Source: Catenibacillus scindens
GTDB lineage: Bacteria; Bacillota; Clostridia; Lachnospirales; Lachnospiraceae
Assembly: GCF_014202115.1 (NCBI RefSeq)
Contig: NZ_JACHFW010000020.1
Coordinates: forward strand, 1 to 43,965
Reading direction: 5' to 3'
DNA length: 43,965 bases
The notes under the pieces are model-generated. The model saw only the letters and a program-made list of their open reading frames with translations. It ran no database searches and was not told the origin of the DNA. A program made the position numbers and the translations under genes. The stretch's first letter is position 1. Every line of letters starts with the position of its first letter. Shown piece by piece: positions 16,684 through 23,535 of this stretch.

Positions 16684-16715
16684 GAAAAAACGGCAGTTTT
16701 CCAGGCTGCCGTTCT
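16661..16715 (+). promoter_or_regulatory. Two adjacent hairpins before the sigma-like gene
   Basis: ACCTGTATTCCAATACAGGT (16661-16680) is a perfect palindrome with 9-base arms. It is followed by AACGGCAG paired with CTGCCGTT (about 16689-16714). The first could be an operator of the XRE protein, and related half-sites (CTGTATT) occur near 16545 in the XRE promoter region. The second is a terminator-like hairpin without a long T-run. Confidence 0.45.
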
Positions 16716-16770
16716 CCGCCTCCATTCGGTTCGCACGTTCACAACATACGAATCGAAATGGAGGTCTATC

Positions 16771-17187
16771 ATGAAAACAATCAATTTGCGGGATCTGTAT
16801 CCCGATGTGTATAAAATCGATACTTATGTGGAAGTAAGCGAGGAAGTGTTGAATGCCATCCAGGCAGCCCAGCGGATGGAGGCGGCTTATGATCGCCGTA
16901 TGTACCGCCACAAGGCCCACTATTCCCTGGACTACGGTAATGGTATCGAGAAGGCGACGGTATCCCATGCGCCGACCCCGGAAGATATTTTTGAGGCGAA
17001 ACAGCAGCAGGAGCGGCTGTATGCTGCGGTGATGACCTTGCCGGAAAAGCAGGCCAAGCGGCTATATGCCCACTTCTATCTTGGCATGACGCCGGTGGAG
17101 ATTGCGCACGCTGAGGGTGTTGATCCCAGCAGCGTCCGCCGCAGCATCCGCAATGGATTGAAGCGGTTGGCAAAAAAATTCTGCTAA
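16771..17187 (+). CDS. Sigma-70-like regulatory factor (Tn916 orf7-like)
   Basis: A protein of 138 residues whose C-terminus carries a sigma region 4 type helix-turn-helix: LPEKQAKRLYAHFYLGMTPVEIAHAEGVDPSSVRRSIRNGLKRL. GGAGG precedes the ATG. Tn916 orf7 is about the same length, lies in the same place, and raises expression of xis, int and transfer genes; the same role is inferred here. A repressor lies just upstream on the other strand. Confidence 0.85.
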   Translation: MKTINLRDLYPDVYKIDTYVEVSEEVLNAIQAAQRMEAAYDRRMYRHKAHYSLDYGNGIEKATVSHAPTPEDIFEAKQQQERLYAAVMTLPEKQAKRLYAHFYLGMTPVEIAHAEGVDPSSVRRSIRNGLKRLAKKFC

Positions 17188-17731
17188 ATTTCTTTGCCTA
17201 TACCCGTTTGCGCCGGTTTTTGTCAGTACCTATAAGAAGGTTATTTTTCCTTCACGGGTACATTGACAACCGAATACACGGCAGAACAGGTACATAACCC
17301 GCGTATGAGCGAGTGCAGGACGCCGCGAAGATGGAACAGCCAGGAGGTGATGGACAAGCTGTTTCGGAGCGATCAACGACCCTGCACCCCGGATGGTGGC
17401 AGATCCGGCGCGATGACTGCGCGGGGGCTTAAAGATACTTCCTCACGGCCCGCCAAAGACTTGGGGGGAACCCTGCGGCGCACGCTACGAACGACGCTGC
17501 GGAGTTATGACAGCCGCGCCAGCGGAGACCTGTTCTGTCCCCAGCGTCAGGGGTGCGTGGCAAATGTGGCGTGATAACCAGATTGATTTCATGGCGATCC
17601 CCTTTCGGCGCATGAGCGACGATGGGGATGCCTTTCAAAGTTAGATACCATGCGCTGGCAGTTTCGGCTACCAGCGTATTCATGTGATTTTGAAAGCCAC
17701 AACCATATCCGCAACGAAAGGGGGAACACCT
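17188..17731 (+). other. Gene-free structured leader before xis
   Basis: This 544-base stretch has a possible 103-codon frame (17263-17574) that looks like no known protein. It is rich in dyads. ATCCCC (17597-17602) pairs with GGGGAT (17624-17629). CTTTCAAA (17632-17639) pairs with TTTGAAAG (17689-17696), enclosing ATGCGCTGG (17650-17658) paired with CCAGCGTAT (17671-17679). The nested stem ends just before the xis ribosome site, so it may control xis-int expression or be part of the recombination region. Confidence 0.5.
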
Positions 17732-17962
17732 ATGGAAAAACTAATTTCTCGAAAAGAGGCCGCCAAAATTCTGGGTATCAGTATTGCGACCTTAGACGCA
17801 GCTCGCAACAGTGGGATGATTTCCTATGTTCAGTATGTACAGAACGGTTGCGTCTATTTTACAGATGCGTGCCTTCAGGAGTACATTGCAAAATGCACCC
17901 ATCGTGCAAAACCGATGGAAAAAAGCACCACATACCGCAAACCTCGAAGCGCAAGGGAATGA
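17732..17962 (+). CDS. xis: Excisionase (Tn916 Xis-like)
   Basis: A protein of 76 residues with a winged-helix/MerR-like DNA-binding start: LISRKEAAKILGISIATLDAARNSGMI, then VYFTDACLQEYIAKCTH. AAAGGGGG is the ribosome site; the upstream in-frame ATG at 17684 lies in the stem region and is unlikely. It lies 85 bases before the integrase gene, as Xis does in Tn916. It would bend DNA at the element ends and favour excision. Confidence 0.85.
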   Translation: MEKLISRKEAAKILGISIATLDAARNSGMISYVQYVQNGCVYFTDACLQEYIAKCTHRAKPMEKSTTYRKPRSARE

Positions 17963-18047
17963 GACTTTCCGTATCCTTGCTGGAACCCCAAATGTCTGAT
18001 AAAACAAAGGTACAGCGCTGGAGATTATTTTCGAGGAGGTGACGGAA

Positions 18048-19268
18048 TTGGCAAAACGAAAAAAAGCAATTCCTCAATATGGCACCGTTATGAAAAATGG
18101 TGCCTTGTATTATAGAACCAGAATTAAAGACGCGAATGGGAAGCTCATCGCACTTTATGCAAAAACACCGGAGGAACTGTATCAGCGAGAAACCCTTGCG
18201 CTGGAGCAGATTGAGAGTGCTACCTTTCATCGCAAAACGCCCACAGTTGCTGAGTATTGCGAGAAGTGGCTGCTGATGCAGTCTGCTCATGTGCGAGCCA
18301 CTACCTTGACGGATTATACCTCGAAGGTCAGGCGGCATATCATTGCGGAATTGGGGAATAAGAAGATGGGAGAGGTCAGCCTGGATGATATTCAAATTGC
18401 CCTTGTCCCAGTTTCCAAGAAATCTGCATCGGTTTATAAGTCCGTGGTGATCCTTTATAAATCTATCTTTCGTGCGGCGATGGAAAGCAGGATCATTGAC
18501 CATAACCCGACGATTTATTTGACAGCAAAAGGCGGCGGTGTTCCCCAAGGGGAGCGGCAGGCTTTGAATGATGAACAAGTAGAACGCCTTTTGGATGCTA
18601 TCCGAGGTTTGCCCCCGTATGTATTTGTGATGCTTGGTTTGTATGCCGGGTTGCGGCGAGAAGAAATCCTCGCGCTACAATGGGATTCTGTCTATCTGGA
18701 CACGGATACCCCATATCTGACAGTGCGGCGGGCGTGGCACACGGAACATAACAGGCCGGTCATTCTGGATGAGTTGAAAACAAAGGCTGCGGAGAGAAAT
18801 ATTCCCCTTCCTGTCTGCTTGGCGGATTGTTTGAAAGAGGCAAAGGCCACTTCGACTTCTGAATATGTAGTTTCAAACCGGGATGGTGAACCGCTGTCTT
18901 ACACACAGTTCAAGCGGCTTTGGCAGTATATTGTAACCAGAACGACAAAGGAAAGGGTTTATTACCGATATGAAGATGGAAAGCGCGTAAAACATACGGT
19001 CAAACCTGTTCTTGGGGAAAAGGCGGTTCATAACGGCAAGGTCGTTTACAGCCTGGACTTTGAGGTTACCCCACATCAGCTGCGGCATACCTACATCACC
19101 AATCTCATTCATGCGTCAGTCGATCCCAAAACCGTTCAATATCTGGCGGGACATGAAAGCAGCAAGATTACAATGGACATCTATGCAAAGGTCAAGTACA
19201 ACAGGCCAGATGAATTGGTGCAGGCGATGCGTAGTGCATTTGCAGACTGGGATACTGCACAAGTATGA
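18048..19268 (+). CDS. int: Tyrosine integrase, Tn916 family (first of two)
   Basis: Site-specific recombinase of 406 residues. An N-terminal arm-binding domain (YGTVMKNGALYYRTRIKDANG) is followed by a core-binding domain (TVAEYCEKWLLMQSA) and the catalytic domain. Catalytic residues are R203 (GLRREE), H343 and R346 (HQLRH), H369 (AGHE) and Y379 (DIYAKV). The tyrosine position is the one I recall for Tn916 Int. The TTG at 18048 is preferred: GGAGG is 8 bases upstream and the product then starts MAKRKK like its neighbour; GTG 18039 overlaps the ribosome site. Confidence 0.92.
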   Translation: MAKRKKAIPQYGTVMKNGALYYRTRIKDANGKLIALYAKTPEELYQRETLALEQIESATFHRKTPTVAEYCEKWLLMQSAHVRATTLTDYTSKVRRHIIAELGNKKMGEVSLDDIQIALVPVSKKSASVYKSVVILYKSIFRAAMESRIIDHNPTIYLTAKGGGVPQGERQALNDEQVERLLDAIRGLPPYVFVMLGLYAGLRREEILALQWDSVYLDTDTPYLTVRRAWHTEHNRPVILDELKTKAAERNIPLPVCLADCLKEAKATSTSEYVVSNRDGEPLSYTQFKRLWQYIVTRTTKERVYYRYEDGKRVKHTVKPVLGEKAVHNGKVVYSLDFEVTPHQLRHTYITNLIHASVDPKTVQYLAGHESSKITMDIYAKVKYNRPDELVQAMRSAFADWDTAQV

Positions 19269-19287
19269 AATCCAAAAGCAGGAAACA

Positions 19288-19324
19288 AACAAGAGCGAGG
19301 CCGATGTCTCGCTCTTGTTCTATA
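19288..19324 (+). terminator. Rho-independent terminator between the integrases
   Basis: AACAAGAGCGAG (19288-19299) pairs perfectly with CTCGCTCTTGTT (19308-19319) around an 8-base loop. The T-run after it is short. It suggests the two integrase genes are separate transcripts. Confidence 0.75.
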
Positions 19325-19414
19325 TAGGCCGTATCTTTGATTAAATGGAAGCTTTCTGATAAAACAGGGGGGTAGATATAGTAACCACACATTGTCAGGA
19401 AAGGAAGATCGAAG

Positions 19415-20626
19415 ATGGCTAAAAAGAAAATGGAGATACCGGAATATGGCACCATTACATTGAAAGGAATTCAGTATTACAGAACGCGGATCATGGATGC
19501 AGATGGTAAACAGATAAGTTTGTATGCTACTACCTGCGAGGATTTGTATAAGAAGCAGTTGGCGGCACAGCGGCAGGTAGAAGAAATCATCTTCCATCGT
19601 CGGCACCCAACAGTAGCCGAATATTGTGAAAGGTGGCTGCTGATGCAGTCTGCAAAGGTGTCTGCGTCTACGTTGCGAGGATATACGGCCGATCTGAAGA
19701 ACTACGTTATCAAGCCCTTGGGGGAAATGTACATGGAAGAAGTAACCACGGACGATATTCGATTGGCTCTGGTTCCGCTGTCGAAAAAATCGGAAGGCCT
19801 GTACAATACGGTAAATATGCTCATTAAATGTGTCTTTTATGCGGCAGAACGCAATCAAGTCCTCGAACACAATCCTTGCGAGGGAATATCGGGAAAGGGC
19901 GGAAAGCCGGGAAAAAGGCGGGAAGCATTGACGGATCAACAAGTAGCGGTTCTTCTGGATACAGTCAAAGGGCTTCCCCCATACTTGTTTATTATGCTTG
20001 GGTTGTACTCCGGCTTGCGCCGGGAAGAAATTCTTGCGTTGCAATGGGATTGCGTATTTTTGGACGAGCCTACACCTTATCTATCGGTGCGGCGAGCATG
20101 GCGTACAGAACACAACAGGCCCGTGATTTCTACGGTGCTTAAGACCAAAGCAGCCAGGAGGGATATTCCGATACCTAAATGCCTGGTGGATTGTTTGCGG
20201 GAAGCCAAGACAACATCTCATTCTGATTATGTGATTGCGGACAGCAAAGGTGAGCCGTTGGCTGCATCCCAGTTCCAGCGGGTATGGCAGTATGTAGTAG
20301 TTCGGTCTACCAAACCCCGTAACTACTATAAATATGTGAACGGGCAAAGCATCAAATACACGGTTACTCCCACGCTGGGCATGACACAGAAAAACCAACC
20401 AAAAATCAAATATACACTGGACTTTAACGTGACCCCACACCAGCTGCGCCACACATACATCACAAATCTCCTCTATGCAGGCGTCGATCCTAAGACGGTT
20501 CAATATCTTGCTGGACATGAAAACAGCAAGACAACTATGGACATCTACGCGAAAGTGAAGTATAATAAGCCAGAGGAGCTGTTCGGGGTTGTAAATAGTG
20601 CTTTTCATCAGGGCACAGCTTATTGA
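19415..20626 (+). CDS. Tyrosine integrase, Tn916 family (second of two)
   Basis: Complete recombinase of 403 residues, parallel to the first along its length: arm domain (YGTITLKGIQYYRTRIMDADG), core-binding domain (TVAEYCERWLLMQSAKV) and catalytic domain with GLRREE, HQLRH, AGHE and DIYAKV. GGAAG precedes the ATG about 9 bases upstream. No excisionase accompanies it. It may be a leftover of a second element inserted beside the first, or a paralogue with another site preference. All catalytic residues are kept, so it is probably active. Confidence 0.92.
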   Translation: MAKKKMEIPEYGTITLKGIQYYRTRIMDADGKQISLYATTCEDLYKKQLAAQRQVEEIIFHRRHPTVAEYCERWLLMQSAKVSASTLRGYTADLKNYVIKPLGEMYMEEVTTDDIRLALVPLSKKSEGLYNTVNMLIKCVFYAAERNQVLEHNPCEGISGKGGKPGKRREALTDQQVAVLLDTVKGLPPYLFIMLGLYSGLRREEILALQWDCVFLDEPTPYLSVRRAWRTEHNRPVISTVLKTKAARRDIPIPKCLVDCLREAKTTSHSDYVIADSKGEPLAASQFQRVWQYVVVRSTKPRNYYKYVNGQSIKYTVTPTLGMTQKNQPKIKYTLDFNVTPHQLRHTYITNLLYAGVDPKTVQYLAGHENSKTTMDIYAKVKYNKPEELFGVVNSAFHQGTAY

Positions 20627-20803
20627 AAAGCCGAGATTTTCATGGTTACCATATAGGATAACTGAACAGCTATAATCCCTCAAAGCCCGTAAAATCAAGG
20701 AAAATCGGCTCTAAAAGTCATGCAGTACGGTCTCAAAGCAGCTCGTCGTGCACCACAGTTCAGCAAGCGTTAATCGACTGCTCAGACTATATCAAAATGG
20801 CTC

Positions 20804-20838
20804 AAAAACCCCGGAAAATCAAGGTTTTCCGGGGTTTT
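20804..20838 (+). terminator. Strong hairpin after the second integrase
   Basis: AAAACCCCGGAAAA pairs perfectly with TTTTCCGGGGTTTT around TCAAGG. It is symmetric and so could end transcripts from either side. Confidence 0.8.
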
Positions 20839-20905
20839 CCTGTATCTATGGCTTTGATTCTGTTTGGCTGATTTTCGCCGGATTTGACCCGTTTTGATCT
20901 CGTTT

Positions 20906-20971
20906 TTATGTGTTAATAATGGGGCAACTGGGCATTTTGAACCCCTTATGTGTTAATAAATGGGGCAACTG
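20906..20971 (+). repeat. Direct repeat pair, about 25 bases each
   Basis: The two copies at 20906-20930 and 20946-20971 each read TTATGTGTTAATAA then (A)TGGGGCAACTG, differing by one inserted A and offset by 40 bases. They may be protein-binding sites near the element end. Confidence 0.7.
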
Positions 20972-21063
20972 CGAACGAAAATCGGACCGATTTTGAGGTT
21001 CTTTTCCCCTTCACTCATTGCCGTCTGATGGCAGAATTCTGTTTGCATTTTTGAGCAAGAAGC

Positions 21064-21126
21064 TGCTGATATAGTTTCGCTGGATTTGGATGGATTTGAC
21101 CGAATCTGATATAGTTTATCGGATTT
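21064..21126 (+). repeat. Second direct repeat pair
   Basis: CTGATATAGTTT occurs near 21066 and again near 21109, each followed after 3-4 bases by GGATTT. The offset of about 43 bases is close to the 40 bases of the repeat pair upstream, suggesting a decayed tandem array. Confidence 0.5.
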
Positions 21127-21184
21127 GCACATTGGAAAATCAGGAACTGCTTCGGTATCCTGTAAGTGTAAGGAGGGGTGAACG

Positions 21185-21340
21185 ATGATGAAGGATAAAA
21201 AACGCTATCTCTATCTGAATGATGAAGAAACCCGTCTTGTGCTGAAAAGCCTCATTCGTTTCAAGAACAAGTTACTGCAACAGGGGCGATACACGGACTG
21301 CGTGGACGAACTGATTTTGAAGGTATCAGACACACTGTAA
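21185..21340 (+). CDS. Small conjugative-element protein of 51 residues
   Basis: An intact short frame with AAGGAGG 8 bases before the ATG. The product begins MMKDKKRYLYLNDEETR and contains SLIRFKNKLLQQGRYTDCVDEL, charged and helical. It resembles short unnamed proteins seen beside transfer genes of clostridial conjugative elements, which I cannot name further. It is followed directly by a terminator. Confidence 0.7.
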   Translation: MMKDKKRYLYLNDEETRLVLKSLIRFKNKLLQQGRYTDCVDELILKVSDTL

Positions 21341-21366
21341 AACTTAATATCGCATTGGTTACATAT

Positions 21367-21406
21367 GCCGCTTATTCTTTTATGCAAAGAGTAGGCGGCT
21401 TTTTTT
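21367..21406 (+). terminator. Rho-independent terminator
   Basis: GCCGCTTATTCTTT pairs with AAAGAGTAGGCGGC around TATGC with two mismatches, then a run of seven T. Confidence 0.85.
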
Positions 21407-21574
21407 ATGCCCGTACATAGTCGCCGCGTCACCGCAAGCTCCGTATTGTTCGTTTCCGTGTGAAACACGAAAGCTCACTCACTCTGCTGCGGCTCCTTTT
21501 CCCAAAAAGTCTTGCGACTTTTCGGGAGCCCTGTGACGCAGACGGCTAAATCTAAGAAAAGGAGGAACCCATTT

Positions 21575-22348
21575 ATGGCGAAAACAAAAGTAATCTCCGT
21601 AGCCAACCAAAAAGGCGGGGGTGGAAAAAGCACCAGCGTGTACTGCATTGGCGCGGGGCTGGCCTTAGACGGCAAAAAAGTCCTTCTGATTGATGTTGAC
21701 CCGCAGGGTGATTTGACCAAGATGCTGGGCATGAGAAAGCCCCATGACCTGCCCCGCGCCCTCGGTGATGTGATGAGTGATGTGGTATCCGGCAAAGAAA
21801 TTGCCGAACACACGGAGATCATGCACCACCATGAAGGCTTTGACTTTGTGCCGGGAAACCGTGCCTTGTCTGCCGTGGAAACCGGTCTCGTAAATGTTAT
21901 GAGCCGCGAAACCGTGTTAAGGCAGTATGTGGACAGCGTGGGTAATATCGGTGGTCAGCCGTATTGGTCATGGTACGGCTTTGAGGGCCGTGTGGAATGG
22001 TGTGCCTGCTTTGTGAGCTGGTGCTCCAACGAGTGCGGCTATATCGAGAACGGCATTATTCCCAAATTCGCAGGCTGCGTGAACGGCGTCCAATGGTTCA
22101 AGGATCGGGGACAATGGGCTGACAATAGCATAGAACCGACACCGGGTATGATTATCTTCTTTGATTGGGATTCCCCGAATGGTTCTTCCGGCCCCCAGGA
22201 CGGACAGTCCGACCATGTGGGCATCGTGGAAAAATGCGAAAACGGCATTGTCTATACCGTTGAGGGCAATTCCGGCGATAGCTGCCGTCAGAGGCAGTAT
22301 TCTGTGGGCTATTATGAAATCCTTGGTTATGGTATTCCCGCCTATTAA
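21575..22348 (+). CDS. Chimeric gene: ParA ATPase N-terminus joined to a CHAP amidase C-terminus
   Basis: An open frame of 257 residues made of two unrelated parts. Residues 1-120 are the start of a ParA/Soj ATPase (NQKGGGGKSTS Walker A, LIDVDPQGDLTKMLG, FVPGNRALSAVETGLVNVMS). From about residue 122 it is the CHAP/NlpC-type domain of a conjugation cell-wall hydrolase (GGQPYWSWYGF, EWCACFVSWC with catalytic Cys, SDHVGIVEK with His). The ParA half lacks its C-terminal half and the hydrolase lacks its export and lysozyme parts. AAAAGGAGG precedes the ATG. It is most simply a deletion join between two transfer-region genes, so neither activity is assured. Confidence 0.85.
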   Translation: MAKTKVISVANQKGGGGKSTSVYCIGAGLALDGKKVLLIDVDPQGDLTKMLGMRKPHDLPRALGDVMSDVVSGKEIAEHTEIMHHHEGFDFVPGNRALSAVETGLVNVMSRETVLRQYVDSVGNIGGQPYWSWYGFEGRVEWCACFVSWCSNECGYIENGIIPKFAGCVNGVQWFKDRGQWADNSIEPTPGMIIFFDWDSPNGSSGPQDGQSDHVGIVEKCENGIVYTVEGNSGDSCRQRQYSVGYYEILGYGIPAY

Positions 22349-22352
22349 ACAA

Positions 22353-22378
22353 GATGCCGTCCTTCCGGGCGGCATCTT
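22353..22378 (+). terminator. Rho-independent terminator after the chimera
   Basis: GATGCCGTCC pairs with GGGCGGCATC around TTCC with one G-T pair. It is followed by TT only, so it may be moderate. Confidence 0.7.
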
Positions 22379-22536
22379 ACTACATACGAATTTCCTTCGT
22401 ATTTGTTCCTTTCTACTTTGCAAACATCCATATAAATTCTATCTGAAGATTGTCTCCAAAAAACTTTTGCGTGATGACTTGTAATCGGCGGACTTTTTAT
22501 TAACTATATAAAAATAGCGATTTCGTGTAAATTCTA

Positions 22537-22574
22537 TTGCGTATTAGAAGAAAAAATGATATAATATATATCAT
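22537..22574 (+). promoter_or_regulatory. Promoter with dyad over the -10 box of the XRE-TetR operon
   Basis: TTGCGT (22537-22542) and TATAAT (22560-22565) are separated by 17 bases. The -10 box lies in ATGATATAATATATATCAT (22556-22574), a dyad with 8-base arms and 3 bases between. A repressor bound there would block the promoter; autoregulation by the XRE or TetR protein is likely. Confidence 0.55.
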
Positions 22575-22598
22575 GACACAACACTGTGGGGTGGAAAA

Positions 22599-22823
22599 AT
22601 GGATAATGCAACGCTTAGCCTTTCTTATAACAGCCTTTGGAAACTGTTGATTGACCGTAAATTGAAGAAAAAAGATTTACAGAATATGGCACATCTCAGT
22701 TCGTCCGTGATTGCTAAAATGGGAAAAGATCAGCCGGTCCATCTGGATACGATTGTAAAAATATGTGTTGCCCTTCAATGTGATATTTCAGATGTCGTTA
22801 CACTGTGTAATAAGGAGGCGTAA
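22599..22823 (+). CDS. Small XRE-type helix-turn-helix regulator
   Basis: A protein of 74 residues that is essentially one helix-turn-helix domain (LWKLLIDRKLKKKDLQNMAHLSSSVIAKM) ending with DISDVVTLCNKEA, the HTH_26-like class. The start follows GGGGTGG. The TetR-type gene begins 3 bases after its stop, so the two are co-expressed. They probably control themselves and neighbouring genes such as the hydrolase downstream. Confidence 0.88.
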   Translation: MDNATLSLSYNSLWKLLIDRKLKKKDLQNMAHLSSSVIAKMGKDQPVHLDTIVKICVALQCDISDVVTLCNKEA

Positions 22824-22826
22824 CGC

Positions 22827-23387
22827 ATGGCCAGTTTTACTAAAAAAGCCATTCGGGATTCATTTGTGAAACTATTGAACGAGAAGCCTTTGAGCCAAAT
22901 TACTATTCGGGATATTGTAGATGACTGCGGCGTGAACCGCAATACCTTTTATTACTATTACCAGGACCTGCCGCAATTGGTGGAAAGCATTGTAGATGAG
23001 GATGCGGAGCGGATGATCCGGGAGCATCCAGCGGTAGAATCGCTGGAGGATTGCATCAATGCCGCCCTCAGCTTTGCGTTGGAAAACCGGAAAGCGGTTA
23101 TGCACATTTACCACTCCGTCAACCGGGATATCTACGAGCAGTATCAGTGGCGGGTATGCGAGCATGTGGTCACGATTTATGTGGACGGGATCTTGGCGGG
23201 AAGGCAGATTTCTGCGGAAGACCGAAAGGTCATCATAGATTACTTAAAATGCGTCTGCTTCGGTATTATCATCGGCTGGCTGGAAACAGGGATGCAGGAA
23301 GGAATTCAAACCCGATTCCAACGGATTTACGAATTGAAGCAGGGTGATCTTGAACGTTTGATCGCCCGATGTGAAAAGGAAAAATAA
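22827..23387 (+). CDS. TetR/AcrR-family regulator
   Basis: A regulator of 186 residues with an N-terminal TetR helix-turn-helix (LSQITIRDIVDDCGVNRNTFYYYYQDLPQLVESIV) and a C-terminal helical ligand domain with a hydrophobic pocket segment CVCFGIIIGWLETGM. AAGGAGG is 9 bases before the ATG. It is coupled to the XRE gene. The ligand is unknown; the nearby lipid-acting enzymes (lipase, oleate hydratase) suggest a fatty-acid-like effector, which is inference only. Confidence 0.9.
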   Translation: MASFTKKAIRDSFVKLLNEKPLSQITIRDIVDDCGVNRNTFYYYYQDLPQLVESIVDEDAERMIREHPAVESLEDCINAALSFALENRKAVMHIYHSVNRDIYEQYQWRVCEHVVTIYVDGILAGRQISAEDRKVIIDYLKCVCFGIIIGWLETGMQEGIQTRFQRIYELKQGDLERLIARCEKEK

Positions 23388-23397
23388 ATTTTTCAGA

Positions 23398-23462
23398 CAA
23401 AAGCGGCCTCTATGCCTAAATTTCAGGCACGGGGGTCGTGCTGTCTGTGGGAAAGATTGAAC
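23398..23462 (+). repeat. Dyad repeat, copy A (related to 25278-25370)
   Basis: It contains TGCCTAAATTTCAGGCA, an inverted repeat, flanked by pyrimidine-rich and G-rich arms and then TCTGTGGGAAAG. The same layout occurs in copy B after the IS200/IS605 remnant. It may be a solo end of that element type. Confidence 0.5.
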
Positions 23463-23535
23463 AGATGGTTTATTATGTGATAGCAAGATTGGGTGGAGTT
23501 TATTAACTCTGCGCTTGAAGTGAAGAGGAGGCAAC

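Larger units (their letters stand above)
20627..21184 (+). other. Repeat-rich spacer after the integrases
   Basis: There is no convincing gene in these 558 bases. They hold a perfect terminator, a pair of direct repeats built on TGTGTTAATAA and GGGGCAACTG, and a pair of repeats starting CTGATATAGTTT followed a few bases later by GGATTT. It should contain the right end of the integrase-bearing element and its join to the next DNA. I could not define an attachment core by eye. Confidence 0.5.

Noticed and set aside
17263-17574. A 103-codon plus-strand frame starting at TTG
   Set aside because: No ribosome site, unusual composition rich in Arg and Pro, and it overlaps a dyad-rich region better explained as non-coding. 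Kept only as a note inside the leader feature.
69-21081. Shared 11-base string ATATAGTTTCG upstream of gene 1 and in the spacer at 21.07 kb, as a possible attachment site
   Set aside because: Matches of this length are expected by chance many times in 44 kb, and flanks do not match.
20627-21130. Direct repeats as a CRISPR array
   Set aside because: Only two imperfect copies of each unit, spacers too short and no cas genes nearby.
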